Made by a program: the position numbers and the translations under genes. A DNA stretch of 47,874 bases from Streptomyces sp. YIM 130001 (lineage in GTDB: Bacteria > Actinomycetota > Actinomycetes > Streptomycetales > Streptomycetaceae), in contig NZ_KZ984579.1 in the NCBI RefSeq assembly GCF_003574445.1, forward strand, positions 1-47,874. Reading direction: 5' to 3'. Positions 8,588 through 16,728 of this stretch are shown here, piece by piece (the first letter of the stretch is position 1; the number at the start of each line of letters is the position of its first letter). Under the pieces are notes generated by a model that was not told the DNA's origin, searched no databases, and saw only the letters and a program-made list of their open reading frames with translations.

Positions 8588-8629
8588 GTCCCCCCTCTCC
8601 TTCCCTGCTTCTGTGACGCCAGCGCTGGT

Positions 8630-8818
8630 TCAGGCGCCGTCGATGATCCCGATCTTCTCCAGGAGCTTTCCTCTGATTGCGCCCACCAGGACTGCGGCCA
8701 TGAGGAGCACGCCCCCGGTGATGATCGCGAGTTCGGTGGATGCCATACCGGCGTCCTTGGCGGCCTTCAACTGCGCCATGCGCCCCTGCACCAACGTGAT
8801 CATGGTCTGGATGTCCAC
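8630..8818 (-). CDS. Flp-type prepilin, 62 residues
   Basis: The small protein contains DAGMASTELAIITGG followed by a hydrophobic stretch and a short charged tail. Cleavage after Gly would leave mature MASTEL with Glu at position 5, the signature of Flp/type IVb prepilins processed by a TadV/CpaA-type peptidase. The size is normal for Flp. GTG at 8816-8818 follows an AAGG ribosome binding site. It lies just downstream of tadC, as expected for the major pilin. No prepilin peptidase gene is in the window, so a peptidase encoded elsewhere would be needed. Confidence 0.8.
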   Translation of the reverse strand: MDIQTMITLVQGRMAQLKAAKDAGMASTELAIITGGVLLMAAVLVGAIRGKLLEKIGIIDGA

Positions 8819-8829
8819 GAGCGAACCTT

Positions 8830-9735
8830 TCAGCTTCCGAGGATGGTGATCGTGACGGGGATCATCACGAACGTGAGCATGAGGATGACTCCGGCGGTCA
8901 CCGGCAGGACCATCGCGGCACTGGCCGCGTTCGCCTGCGCTTTCGCGTCCGACAAGATGGCGATCCGCAACTGCCGCGCCTGTGCCTGCAGCGTGGTGTA
9001 GACGGCCGCGCCGTCCCCGGCGAGCGCCAAAGTGTCGGCGGGGCGGGTGAGTTCGGGGATGTCGAGTTCGTGCCCGAGGCGGCTCAGGGCGTCCCAGACG
9101 GTGACCCCGGACAGGTCCGCTTCGTGGAACACCTGCCGCATCCGCACGAAGATGAACCCGTCACCGACCTCCGCGGTCTCGGTCAAGGCCTGCGCGGCAC
9201 CGGAGTTCGCGATCCGAGCGAGCGCCACCCGATCGAGGTAGGAGGCCACGGCATGCCGTACGACGAGTCGTGCGGCGGCCGCATCCCGGGCGACGTCCTG
9301 GCCGGGCCAGAACCAGAACAGCACCGCCAGCGCCAGCGACACCACGACCGGTACCGCGAACGGGAACGGCGCACCGGCCAGCGCCGACAACGCCTGCAGC
9401 AGCTGCGGGAACAGCAGCCCGTACAGGGCGAACAGGAACCGCTTGCCGAGGTGCGCGGCAGGGCTGATACCGAGCAGGTCCAGGTCCCTAACCGGCAGGG
9501 TGATGCGGTGACCGATCTCGGACAGCAGCCGTGAACCGACGCGTTCCTGGAACCCGCCCTCCGCGACCGGGCTCGCACCGGGCCGGGAGAGGCTGGCGCC
9601 CGTGGTGCCGGCGTCCAGATGGTCCAGGACAGTGGTCAGGTCACGACGGGCCGGCAGCGCCGCCCATACCGCCAGGCCGATCAGCAACCCGGCGACAGCA
9701 GCCGGCACAACGGCTTCGACAGGAACGGCGATCAT
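8830..9735 (-). CDS. tadC: TadC-like inner-membrane platform protein of Flp pilus
   Basis: The 301-residue protein, starting MIAVPVEAVV at ATG 9733-9735 in an ATGA overlap with tadB, has N-terminal and central membrane segments, a T2SS/GspF-like domain and a C-terminal pair of hydrophobic helices ending FVMIPVTITILGS. The GspF-type cytoplasmic region contains GDGFIFVRMRQVF and LSRLGHELDIPELTRPADTL, a typical TadC helix set. Together with TadB it forms the membrane platform driven by TadA. An upstream in-frame extension to 9903 is rejected because it lies inside tadB. Confidence 0.82.
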   Translation of the reverse strand: MIAVPVEAVVPAAVAGLLIGLAVWAALPARRDLTTVLDHLDAGTTGASLSRPGASPVAEGGFQERVGSRLLSEIGHRITLPVRDLDLLGISPAAHLGKRFLFALYGLLFPQLLQALSALAGAPFPFAVPVVVSLALAVLFWFWPGQDVARDAAAARLVVRHAVASYLDRVALARIANSGAAQALTETAEVGDGFIFVRMRQVFHEADLSGVTVWDALSRLGHELDIPELTRPADTLALAGDGAAVYTTLQAQARQLRIAILSDAKAQANAASAAMVLPVTAGVILMLTFVMIPVTITILGS

Positions 9736-10649
9736 CGGGCGGCTCCCAGGGCAGTGCGGGTACCGGCCGGCAGCGGGTCGATCAGCCGGGGATCGGGCCG
9801 GGTACGGGCGATACGCCGCAGCCACATCAACGTCCAGCCGAACAGGCCGCCGAGGACGGCCAGAACGATCTGCCCGACCGGTGACTGGTACCAGCCGGAC
9901 CACGCCTCGTTGAGCATGCAGCCCATCACCACCACGCAGATCACGACCGACACCATGCGCGACGACTTACGGACCTTGGCCCGGTCCGCCTCCACATCAC
10001 GCGCATCCGCGGCCTGCTGGTGAATGGTCGCCGCCATCGCCTCGAGTGCCGCCGACAGCCCCGGCCCCTTGTACACGGCGTGGCTCTGGAACAGCAGCAC
10101 CACATGGTCGCTGACACCGTCCGCGAGTTCGTCCGCGAACACCGCGAACGCGTCGCTGGCGTCCATGTCCGAACGCAGCCGCCTGCCGAGTCCGCGCACG
10201 TTCACCGAGATCGGAGCCGGGGCCGCCTTCGCCGACGCCTGGATCGTCTGCGGCAGACTGACACCGGCCTGATGGACGCCCGCCAGGTGGTTGAGCCATT
10301 GCGCGAGCGCTTCCAGCCGCTCGATGCGCTGCGCCGCAGCGGTCCCGGGATTGAGGATGAACGGCAGCGCCAGCACGGCGGATCCGGCGAGGAGACCGTG
10401 CACCGGCCACCCCGTCCACAGCCACACGCCCAGCGTGACCAGGCCCGCCGCGGCGACCATGTGCCGCCACCGGCGCTGCCATTGCTCCGGCAGCTCCGCA
10501 CGGGCCCGCGCCAGCCGCCCCGACAACCGGGACGCCGGCGCCGACGGGTCTACCACGCGCCCCCGGGACTCCCGTGCGACGGCCACACAGGCCACCACCA
10601 CCAACACAGCGCAGCAGGCAGCCACCAGAGCGAGTTGAGACGTCGTCAT
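9732..10649 (-). CDS. tadB: TadB-like inner-membrane platform protein
   Basis: Starting at ATG 10647-10649 (MTTSQLALV) with an ATGA overlap with tadA, the 305-residue product has membrane helices near both ends and the middle and a T2SS/GspF cytoplasmic domain: LAQWLNHLAGVHQAGVSLPQTIQA resembles the TadB hallmark in which one helix is followed by LxxAL-type residues. The C-terminal part KVRKSSRMVSVVICVVVMGC is a typical transmembrane pair. It is the partner of TadC in the assembly platform. Confidence 0.82.
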   Translation of the reverse strand: MTTSQLALVAACCAVLVVVACVAVARESRGRVVDPSAPASRLSGRLARARAELPEQWQRRWRHMVAAAGLVTLGVWLWTGWPVHGLLAGSAVLALPFILNPGTAAAQRIERLEALAQWLNHLAGVHQAGVSLPQTIQASAKAAPAPISVNVRGLGRRLRSDMDASDAFAVFADELADGVSDHVVLLFQSHAVYKGPGLSAALEAMAATIHQQAADARDVEADRAKVRKSSRMVSVVICVVVMGCMLNEAWSGWYQSPVGQIVLAVLGGLFGWTLMWLRRIARTRPDPRLIDPLPAGTRTALGAAR

Positions 10650-12202
10650 CGGCCCCCCACCGTCTGCATCGGACCGAGCCACGCCCCGAACGGGTTGTCG
10701 GCGAGCCACTGCCGGTTGAACAACCCGGTGCGCTCCAGGTCGTCGACGAAGGACGGCATGTGCCGGAACACGGCACGCGGTTCGCCGCGCTGCGGGCAGA
10801 ACAACTCGGTCGTGACCGGGCGCCCGCCCTCACCGACGACGTCGTGGACCTCGTGGATGTGCGAGACGTACCGGTGCTTGCGGCCCCCGAGCGCGGTCTC
10901 ATCCAGGTAACCGAGGTAGACGATCACGTCGATCGACGAGGCGATCAGGTGGTGCGCGGCCTCGGTGGCCATACCGGCATCCGTGCACAGCTCCACCAGC
11001 CGGCTGATGATGGCGTGCGGCCTGCGCACATGCAGCGTGCACATCGACCCCGACCCGCCCGCGGACATGGCCTGCAGCATCGGCTTGATCTCCTTGCTGC
11101 GCACTTCACCCACGATCACGCGGGTCGCGTTGTACCGCAGGGCCGTGGCGAACATGTCGGAGAGCGTGACTTCGCCGGCGCGCTCGCCGGCACGGACCTC
11201 GCCGTTGGACTGCCGTGCCTCGAACGCGAACGTGACCGGCCCGGGCTTGGGGCCGGGCTCGTCGAGGTACAGCTCGCGGTCGGACTCCAGGGTGACCAGC
11301 CGCTCGGAGGAGGGGATCTCCCGGCCCAGACTCCGCAGCAGCGATGTCTTGCCGGCGCCCATGTCCCCCACGACCAGCATGTTCATCCGGGCGTGCACGC
11401 ACGACGTCAAAAACCGCTCCAGTATCAGGTTCAACGACCCCCACTCCACGAGTTCGTTGATGCCGGTGTTGCGGATGCGGTGCTTGCGGATGATGACCGA
11501 CGGACGGCTGGTGAGCAGCGATGCCGTCACCCGGGACCCGTCCGGCATACGGAAGCCGACCATCGGGGTGGCCTGGGTCAGGGCGCGCTCACCGTGACCG
11601 GACAGCCGGGACATCCGGTTGACCCACGCGACGAGTTCCTCGTGGCTGTCGGCGACCCGCTCGATCGTGCGCCGCGGCCGGTCGTAGTACTCCACGTGGG
11701 CGCGCAGCCCGTCGACCATCACGTCCTCGACACCGTCCTCGTCGAGGAGAGTCTGCAGCCGGCCGCCGCGGAACATGCTGTCGAAGACCGCTGTCGCGAT
11801 CGCGATCTCCTGATCCGCGGTCAACGGCCGGTTGCCCTGCGCATACAGCGCCGCCCAGTCGGCGACCGCATTGCGGGCCAACGACCGTGCCAAGGCCCGC
11901 CGGTCCGGATCCTCGTACAGCTTGTCCGGGTCCTGGGCACTCAACTGCTTGGACACCGCGGCCTGGATGTCCTCGATCACGTCCCACCCGACCGGGATCT
12001 CACCGGGCATACCCGCCAGTCGCGGAGCCGGCACTGCCGACGGGCCGGGCGCCGCAGGGGCAACGGGCCTCGACGGCGGGGGAGTAGCGGGCACCGCGGG
12101 CGGCTGGTCGGTGCGCGGGCGCTGCCCGATCCGGCCCGCGAGGAGACCAGCGATGTCGACGGGACGGCTCGTGCCATTGGCGCCGGTATGACTCTCAGCC
12201 AC
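10646..12202 (-). CDS. tadA: TadA-type secretion/pilus assembly ATPase
   Basis: This 518-residue AAA-like ATPase powers Flp pilus assembly at the cytoplasmic face. It shows a Walker A motif GDMGAGKTS near residue 280, a Walker B-like VIVGEVRSKEI near residue 360 and a His-box region TLHVRRPHAIISRLVELC near 390, all in the expected order. The N-terminal 60 residues are Pro/Ala-rich and probably disordered. GTG at 12200-12202 overlaps the end of the upstream TadZ-like gene by eight bases. The family also includes conjugation VirB11-like proteins, but the adjacent tadBC and pilin genes fix the assignment. Confidence 0.88.
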   Translation of the reverse strand: MAESHTGANGTSRPVDIAGLLAGRIGQRPRTDQPPAVPATPPPSRPVAPAAPGPSAVPAPRLAGMPGEIPVGWDVIEDIQAAVSKQLSAQDPDKLYEDPDRRALARSLARNAVADWAALYAQGNRPLTADQEIAIATAVFDSMFRGGRLQTLLDEDGVEDVMVDGLRAHVEYYDRPRRTIERVADSHEELVAWVNRMSRLSGHGERALTQATPMVGFRMPDGSRVTASLLTSRPSVIIRKHRIRNTGINELVEWGSLNLILERFLTSCVHARMNMLVVGDMGAGKTSLLRSLGREIPSSERLVTLESDRELYLDEPGPKPGPVTFAFEARQSNGEVRAGERAGEVTLSDMFATALRYNATRVIVGEVRSKEIKPMLQAMSAGGSGSMCTLHVRRPHAIISRLVELCTDAGMATEAAHHLIASSIDVIVYLGYLDETALGGRKHRYVSHIHEVHDVVGEGGRPVTTELFCPQRGEPRAVFRHMPSFVDDLERTGLFNRQWLADNPFGAWLGPMQTVGGR

Positions 12203-13064
12203 GTGCGCCGCCCTTCTTGCTCAACTGGTTCAGGAAGCCCGCCAGGTACGGAGTCGTCGGCCGCGGCGGGTACTGCTGCTGGACCTGACGCCGCGCCGTG
12301 AACGCCTCGACCTGCTCGGTCGCGGTGCGGGCACTGCGCATCAACGCCCCACGGGTGAACCCGCGCGGCGGCCGTCCCCCAGACGCGAAATACGAGGCCG
12401 CCGCCTCATCGCCCGGCAGCGACGCCAACACCGGCGCCTTCAGCGCCTCGGTGACCTGATGCGCGCGATGCGGGCCGTCCCCGATCAGGAGCAGCCCCAG
12501 CGCATCCGCACCGGACCCCCGCTCGGCCAGCTCGGTACGCAGCGGATCGATCACGTGGCGGGCCAGGGTGAGGGACTGCTCCGTGCCGCGCACCACGAGC
12601 AGCACCAGGTCGGCCTGTTGCACCACAGCAGCCGGCGTCAGTGTGCCGTGCAGACGGCCCTCCTCGAGCGCGATCCGGCCGGCATCGACGTAGATGTCGT
12701 ACCCGGCCTCGTCCGCGAGGACATGCAGCACGTCCGACAGCACCGGCCAGGTCCGGCTCAGCGCGCCGGCCTGGGCCGGATCGGTCAACCCGGGCAGCAG
12801 CTTGCGCTGCCCCTCCAAGTCCATGGACCACAGGTGGTGCGCGAAGGCGTTGGCGAGCGCATCGTGCCCCGTCCGCTCCGCAGCAGCCAGGTAGTACAAC
12901 CCGAAGCCGGCGCCGACCTGCCCCTCCAGGAACCCGGCGCGCACGGTCCCGCCCGCCGGGTCGCACTCGGCCAACAGGGAGGGACGCTTCGACGCCAACG
13001 TCAGGGCGAGTGCGCTGGTGGTGACGCCGCACGACTTCGCGGACACAAGAGCGGTGACGGGCAC
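12195..13064 (-). CDS. TadZ/CpaE-like MinD-family protein with degenerate P-loop
   Basis: The 289-residue protein opens MPVTALVSAKSCGVTTSALA, positioned like the ParA/MinD Walker A, but the loop SCGVTTS lacks the GK(T/S) lysine. Downstream, LLAECDPAGGTV matches the switch/Asp region, and ADLVLLVVRGTEQSL the later core strand. TadZ/CpaE proteins mark the pole where Tad machines assemble; many have atypical P-loops. GTG at 13062-13064 starts two bases from the end of the SAF gene. Loss of the lysine suggests nucleotide binding without efficient hydrolysis, or a purely structural role. Confidence 0.75.
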   Translation of the reverse strand: MPVTALVSAKSCGVTTSALALTLASKRPSLLAECDPAGGTVRAGFLEGQVGAGFGLYYLAAAERTGHDALANAFAHHLWSMDLEGQRKLLPGLTDPAQAGALSRTWPVLSDVLHVLADEAGYDIYVDAGRIALEEGRLHGTLTPAAVVQQADLVLLVVRGTEQSLTLARHVIDPLRTELAERGSGADALGLLLIGDGPHRAHQVTEALKAPVLASLPGDEAAASYFASGGRPPRGFTRGALMRSARTATEQVEAFTARRQVQQQYPPRPTTPYLAGFLNQLSKKGGARG

Positions 13065-13066
13065 GA

Positions 13067-13765
13067 CTACTGCCCCCGCGGTTCACGCACGAGGGCGATA
13101 CGGCCCTGCGCTGCCAACGTCGCCAACTGCGGCCCGTTCCCGTCCCCGACGGCGAGATTCACAACCACAGTGCCGGAAGCGTCGGGACGGGACACAGTCA
13201 CCACCGACGCCTCGAACGGCGTCGTCTGGTCATCCCCGCCGTCCTGCCGGGACGAGGACGCCCCCTGGCCCTGAGCGGGTGTGGTGACCGCGAGTACAGC
13301 GTCGCCCGGCGCGAGTGTCCCGGCCGGAGCTTGGCCGCGCTTGATCTGGACACCGACCTGCTGCTCGTCATCGCCCAGGCCCGTTCCGGACGCCAACTGC
13401 GACTCGATCAGCAGCCCGCCCTTACGCAGATCGACCGCCGGACGCTTCCCGACCATCGACGCCTTCCGGTCCGCCGGCACCGGCGCCAGCGCAGAGTCCG
13501 CAGACACCTCCGCGGTGACCAGGTCTGCATCCGTCAGCGCCCGCCCGGCCGGAACATCCCGCGCGATAGCCAGCACTCGCGTGCGGTCGCTCGCCGAGGT
13601 GACGGCCGCTGCCGCGCCGAGGCCGGCCACGACGGCCAGCACCACGCACAGCGCGACTACCGACCAGCGGCGCTGAGTTCGGGCCGGCGCAGGGGTGGTG
13701 ATGGGAACGTCAGGGCGCGTGGGTGCAGCCGGGCGTGGCACCGGCGGCGCGGCGGGGGAATCCAT
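13067..13765 (-). CDS. CpaB/RcpC-like SAF-domain protein
   Basis: The 232-residue product begins MDSPAAPP at ATG 13763-13765, behind a GAGAGG ribosome binding site that is part of a repeated 27-bp block. After a Pro-rich cytoplasmic tail it has one membrane helix (SVVALCVVLAVVAGLGAAA), then ARDVPAGRALTDADLVTAEV, the typical SAF entry of RcpC/CpaB pilus proteins, and a beta-rich C-terminus. CpaB-family proteins connect the envelope to the Tad machine and may bind peptidoglycan. It starts the strictly coupled part of the tad operon. Confidence 0.8.
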   Translation of the reverse strand: MDSPAAPPVPRPAAPTRPDVPITTPAPARTQRRWSVVALCVVLAVVAGLGAAAAVTSASDRTRVLAIARDVPAGRALTDADLVTAEVSADSALAPVPADRKASMVGKRPAVDLRKGGLLIESQLASGTGLGDDEQQVGVQIKRGQAPAGTLAPGDAVLAVTTPAQGQGASSSRQDGGDDQTTPFEASVVTVSRPDASGTVVVNLAVGDGNGPQLATLAAQGRIALVREPRGQ

Positions 13766-13772
13766 GCTGAAT

Positions 13773-13799
13773 TGCCTCTCGGGGGTTGGACAGGTGCTA
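13773..13799 (-). repeat. 27-bp intergenic repeat, copy A
   Basis: The block runs from the TAG stop of the secreted-protein gene to the ribosome binding site of the SAF gene. It matches 15294-15320 at 26 of 27 positions by eye; both copies contain CCAACCCCCGAGAGGCA after a TAG stop and before an ATG. Confidence 0.85.
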
Positions 13800-14720
13800 G
13801 TTGAGGACCTGGACCTCAGCGACGTTGATGTCCACGGCGTTGTCACGGACCTCGGTCAACTCACCGGCTTCGCCACTGCCCGTGACCTGCCAGTCGATCG
13901 ACCAGGTGGACGTCGCCGTGACATGGAACTTCCCGGACGCGGTCGAAGACGACGGCTGCTCGTACCGGTGCCCGCAGTCAGGCGACGGCTTCTTCCCGTA
14001 CGCGGTCTTGTAGGGCGTGCCGGCCGTGGTGCACGTGACCGTCTTGCCGTCACCCATGTCCCAGTCGATCCTCGAGACCTTCGCGGTCGCCGTCACGGTG
14101 ACACCGCCCGCGGAAGCGGTCGCGACGTTCGGCCCGTACGTCTCCGGCCCCGTGTCGGTCCACAGATAGACCGGCATACCGACCACACCCTTGCCACCCG
14201 GCTTCGGTGTGATCCCGATGTCAGCGCCCCGCAACAGCATCTTGTCGACGGCCTGTTGAGCCAACTGCGCCGGGTCAACTTCCTCCTCGGGCGCTCCAGC
14301 CGCCCAGAACGCGGTCGGCGGGGGCACACCGATCTGCCCTGTGGCGTACATCGCAGGGCAGACACGGTTATAGATCGCTCCATCGCCGGGCTTGTGCCCA
14401 TCCCATACGTCACTGCCGGCGGGAGGCTGAGGGTCGGCTTTTAGCACCGCGCACGGCGGCGGAGCCGCCTTTCCCCTCCCTTTAGCCTTGCTCGGCTTTC
14501 CAGGTTGAGCGGCTTTCTCGGGGGGAGCTGCTTCTTCCTCGGCGTCACACACGATGAACGTGTCTTGCGCGTTGCAGCCGCCCCCTTCAGGGGGAGCGGC
14601 TTGAGCGGAGCCGACGGGCACCGTCAGGGACAGACAGAGAGCGGCTGACAGCGAGCCGACTGTGGTCAGCAGGCGCGCTGGTGCGGCGTGACGCGCAGAA
14701 TCATCCACTTCTTTCCCCAC
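13797..14720 (-). CDS. Secreted protein of unknown function in Tad locus
   Basis: The 307-residue protein has a signal peptide (SLSAALCLSLTVPVGSAQA) followed by a cysteine-containing region rich in Pro and Lys, and a C-terminal domain with aromatic and Gly residues (VSRIDWDMGDGKTVTCTTAG and CGHRYEQPSS) that looks like a PKD/immunoglobulin-like fold. Similar secreted proteins are common next to Streptomyces tad genes. The GTG at 14718-14720 overlaps the preceding lipoprotein gene by 55 bases; an internal GTG at 14706-14708 would shorten this. A surface or extracellular pilus-associated role is inferred only from position. Confidence 0.7.
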   Translation of the reverse strand: MGKEVDDSARHAAPARLLTTVGSLSAALCLSLTVPVGSAQAAPPEGGGCNAQDTFIVCDAEEEAAPPEKAAQPGKPSKAKGRGKAAPPPCAVLKADPQPPAGSDVWDGHKPGDGAIYNRVCPAMYATGQIGVPPPTAFWAAGAPEEEVDPAQLAQQAVDKMLLRGADIGITPKPGGKGVVGMPVYLWTDTGPETYGPNVATASAGGVTVTATAKVSRIDWDMGDGKTVTCTTAGTPYKTAYGKKPSPDCGHRYEQPSSSTASGKFHVTATSTWSIDWQVTGSGEAGELTEVRDNAVDINVAEVQVLN

Positions 14721-15289
14721 TTCTCCGCCTTCACCGTCGTCTCATAGCGCTTGAGTTGCGCATCGGGCAGCGGCACGTTCTTGCCGCTTTCTCGGTACAC
14801 GCGAGTCCATTTGGCGGTGTCCAGGCAGTCCTTGACGTCTGCGCGCGGGACCTCGCGGGTCATGTCGATGCGCGTCACCGATGCATCGCTGCTCGGCTGC
14901 CCTTTGGCGACGACACCGCGGTCACGCATTCCCATCAGGTCGCTTTCGGCGCGGGCGAGGGCGTCGAGCGTTGCGTACTTCTTGAGCTTCGTGCCCTTGC
15001 TGGTGCCTTGCTGGTATGCCCTTGCCTGCTCGACCCACATCGCCTCGTACGCGTCCAGGACCGCCTTCTTGTCGGCCGCGTTCGGGTCGCTGCTCTTCGA
15101 CGGCTCCGCCGGGGCCGCGGATGCTGACTTGGTGGGTGGCTTCGAAGATTTGTCGTCCTGCCCGGAGTCCTCGTTGCTGCATGAAGTGAGCGCCGCGACG
15201 GCGCTGCAGACGGCTGCCAGGCTGATGACCTGAGCCTGGATGCGACGGCGGCGAAGACCACCGTGATGATTCGTGTGGTGACGCCACAT
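14666..15289 (-). CDS. Lipoprotein, paralogue of the next upstream gene
   Basis: The 207-residue product starts MWRHHTNHH at ATG 15287-15289. Its signal region ends in a lipobox LTSC, so the mature protein would be lipid-anchored at Cys and begin CSNEDSG. A Ser/Lys/Pro linker leads to a globular domain. The segments YEAMWVEQARAYQQGTSKGTK, DVKDCLDTAKW and VKAEKWGKKWMIL align with the equivalent parts of the 15453-16067 protein, showing gene duplication. The same 27-bp block as before the SAF gene lies upstream. Function is unknown; the fold may be a small secreted binding domain. Confidence 0.72.
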   Translation of the reverse strand: MWRHHTNHHGGLRRRRIQAQVISLAAVCSAVAALTSCSNEDSGQDDKSSKPPTKSASAAPAEPSKSSDPNAADKKAVLDAYEAMWVEQARAYQQGTSKGTKLKKYATLDALARAESDLMGMRDRGVVAKGQPSSDASVTRIDMTREVPRADVKDCLDTAKWTRVYRESGKNVPLPDAQLKRYETTVKAEKWGKKWMILRVTPHQRAC

Positions 15290-15293
15290 GGTG

Positions 15294-15320
15294 TGCCTCT
15301 CGGGGGTTGGGCAGGTGCTA
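15294..15320 (-). repeat. 27-bp intergenic repeat, copy B
   Basis: Copy B of the block lies upstream of the lipoprotein start. Its TAG (15318-15320) closes a short remnant reading frame rather than an intact gene, indicating that the block was duplicated together with the end of a neighbouring gene. Confidence 0.85.
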
Positions 15321-15420
15321 TTCGCGGATCTGGACCGGGGTGACTTTCCTGTCGGTGTCTGCCTTGGACGCGTCATTCGCGTGGGATCCTGCGTCGGCTG
15401 CGAGGCCGTGTCGGCGTCGT
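15318..15420 (-). pseudogene. C-terminal remnant related to the secreted-protein gene
   Basis: Between the two lipoprotein genes the minus strand reads, up to the TAG at 15318-15320, DASKADTDRKVTPVQIRE. This weakly resembles the end of the 13797-14720 protein (VRDNAVDINVAEVQVLN) and is followed by the same 27-bp block. No start or body of the gene is left. The interpretation is a remnant of a tandem duplication of the secreted-protein/lipoprotein pair; the protein similarity alone is slight. Confidence 0.5.
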
Positions 15421-15452
15421 CCGATCGAGGTGTGAGGTCAGCACTTGACCTC

Positions 15453-16067
15453 CTAGTTCTTCTCCTCGAGAACCATCCACCCGTACTTCGGCCACTTCTC
15501 GGCCGTGACAACGGTGATGTACCGGAGGAAGCGGCCTTCGGGCAGGTCGGCTTCCTTCTTCGTCTTGCGATCCAGGAGCTTCCAGTCCGACACATCGGAG
15601 CAGAACTTCGCCGTGGCCTTGGGAACCGTGCGGTCGAGGTCGAACGACGCATTTTCCAGCTCCGCTCTGGGGGTGCCCGACGTGCTCTGTCCGGCCTTCT
15701 GCAGGACCCGCATCTGGCCCTGTGTCGTGGCGAACGCGACGCCGGTGGCGTAGAGATTCACCTTCGTGCCCTTGGTGCTTGCCTTGCCGTAAGCCTTCGC
15801 GAGCTCCTCCTGGTACGCGTCGTACCTCGCCGAAAGCTCGCGCTTGGCTGTGTCTTCCGGGCTCGTGGGCGTCGGCGAAGCCTGGGGCTTCGTCGCCTGT
15901 GGGGTCTTGGAGGGGGCTTCCTTCGAATCTGCGGAGTTGCCTAGGTCGTTGCTGCAGCCGGCGATGAGGAACACCGTGCATGAGGCTGCGGCCATAGCCG
16001 TTGCTCGACGTGTTTGCAGGTCTCGTTTGCGAAGTGTGTTGCTACGTGGGCACGCCTGCGCGGCCAT
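15453..16067 (-). CDS. Lipoprotein, paralogue of 14666-15289
   Basis: The 204-residue lipoprotein begins MAAQACPRSN at ATG 16065-16067 behind a GGGGAGGG ribosome binding site. The lipobox is LIAGC, followed by CSNDLG and a Pro/Thr/Lys linker. The C-terminal region, including STKGTKVNLYAT and TAEKWPKYGWMVLEEKN, is shared with its neighbour. It is the first gene of the leftward run toward tad, so its upstream region probably holds the main promoter. Function is unknown; an envelope role linked with the pilus is plausible. Confidence 0.72.
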   Translation of the reverse strand: MAAQACPRSNTLRKRDLQTRRATAMAAASCTVFLIAGCSNDLGNSADSKEAPSKTPQATKPQASPTPTSPEDTAKRELSARYDAYQEELAKAYGKASTKGTKVNLYATGVAFATTQGQMRVLQKAGQSTSGTPRAELENASFDLDRTVPKATAKFCSDVSDWKLLDRKTKKEADLPEGRFLRYITVVTAEKWPKYGWMVLEEKN

Positions 16068-16728
16068 CGTCCCTCCCCGTTTCGCAAGTGCCGTGGTGAA
16101 TGAGTGCGCGGGTGTTGCCTGCTGTCGTGTGTCGGTGTGTTCTCACTGGTCCCACGCGGTTTCTGTCGCCCCACAGGCTACGCGTGGATCTATCAACACC
16201 ACAGCCTGTGCAGGGAGTTCACCGCATTGTGACGGGCGGGAACCTGTGCATTCTGGGGCCAATCGATCTCGTTGGTCGACGAAGTCGGCCAGCATTTGAA
16301 ATGCAAACAATCGAATACCCTTCTTACGTGATGCTCGAGTCCTTGACCGCCTGGTGATGTCCGCGGCTTCACGTTCCGCAGCACGGCCGCCGTCTCGCCC
16401 GGCGACCCTCCCGTGAGTGACGGAGCTTGCAGGCCACTTCCCGTCACCTCTTCGGAGCGCACCGCTGGCGGACTCGGCGGGCGATGTGTCACCCACACCA
16501 GGGATCGGCACACCGGACCGCATCCTGCTGTCCGCGCGTTGTGGGTTTCGGCGGGAAGACCGGTATACGCATCACTGCTACCTCGTGATGTCGGGGCGGC
16601 ATGCTGCCGCGTTCACCTACCGCAAGGACCCCGGAGCAGCGAAACGTGACAGCGGCGCGCAGGGAAATCTGCTCATGGCCAGACCTTCGTCGTTGCGGAG
16701 CGGTCCCGCAGGTCACAGGCACCGTTGC
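16068..16728. other. Intergenic region, probable promoter of the leftward tad-region transcript
   Basis: These 661 bases lie between the start of the lipoprotein gene and the end of the 16729-17517 gene. Open frames exist on both strands but I recognise no domain and no supported start. A relatively AT-rich patch at about 16290-16335 is a plausible promoter area for the leftward operon. A plus-strand frame near 16500-16690 reads somewhat like protein (RREDRYTHHCYLVMSGRHAA) and could be a gene remnant. Confidence 0.4.

Noticed and set aside
10574..12301. Long plus-strand frame antisense to tadA/tadB
   Set aside because: No motif; the minus strand encodes a clear TadA with coupled neighbours.
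16143..16523. Minus-strand open frame in the gap before the lipoproteins
   Set aside because: Mixed composition, no domain and no good ribosome binding site; kept only as part of the intergenic description.
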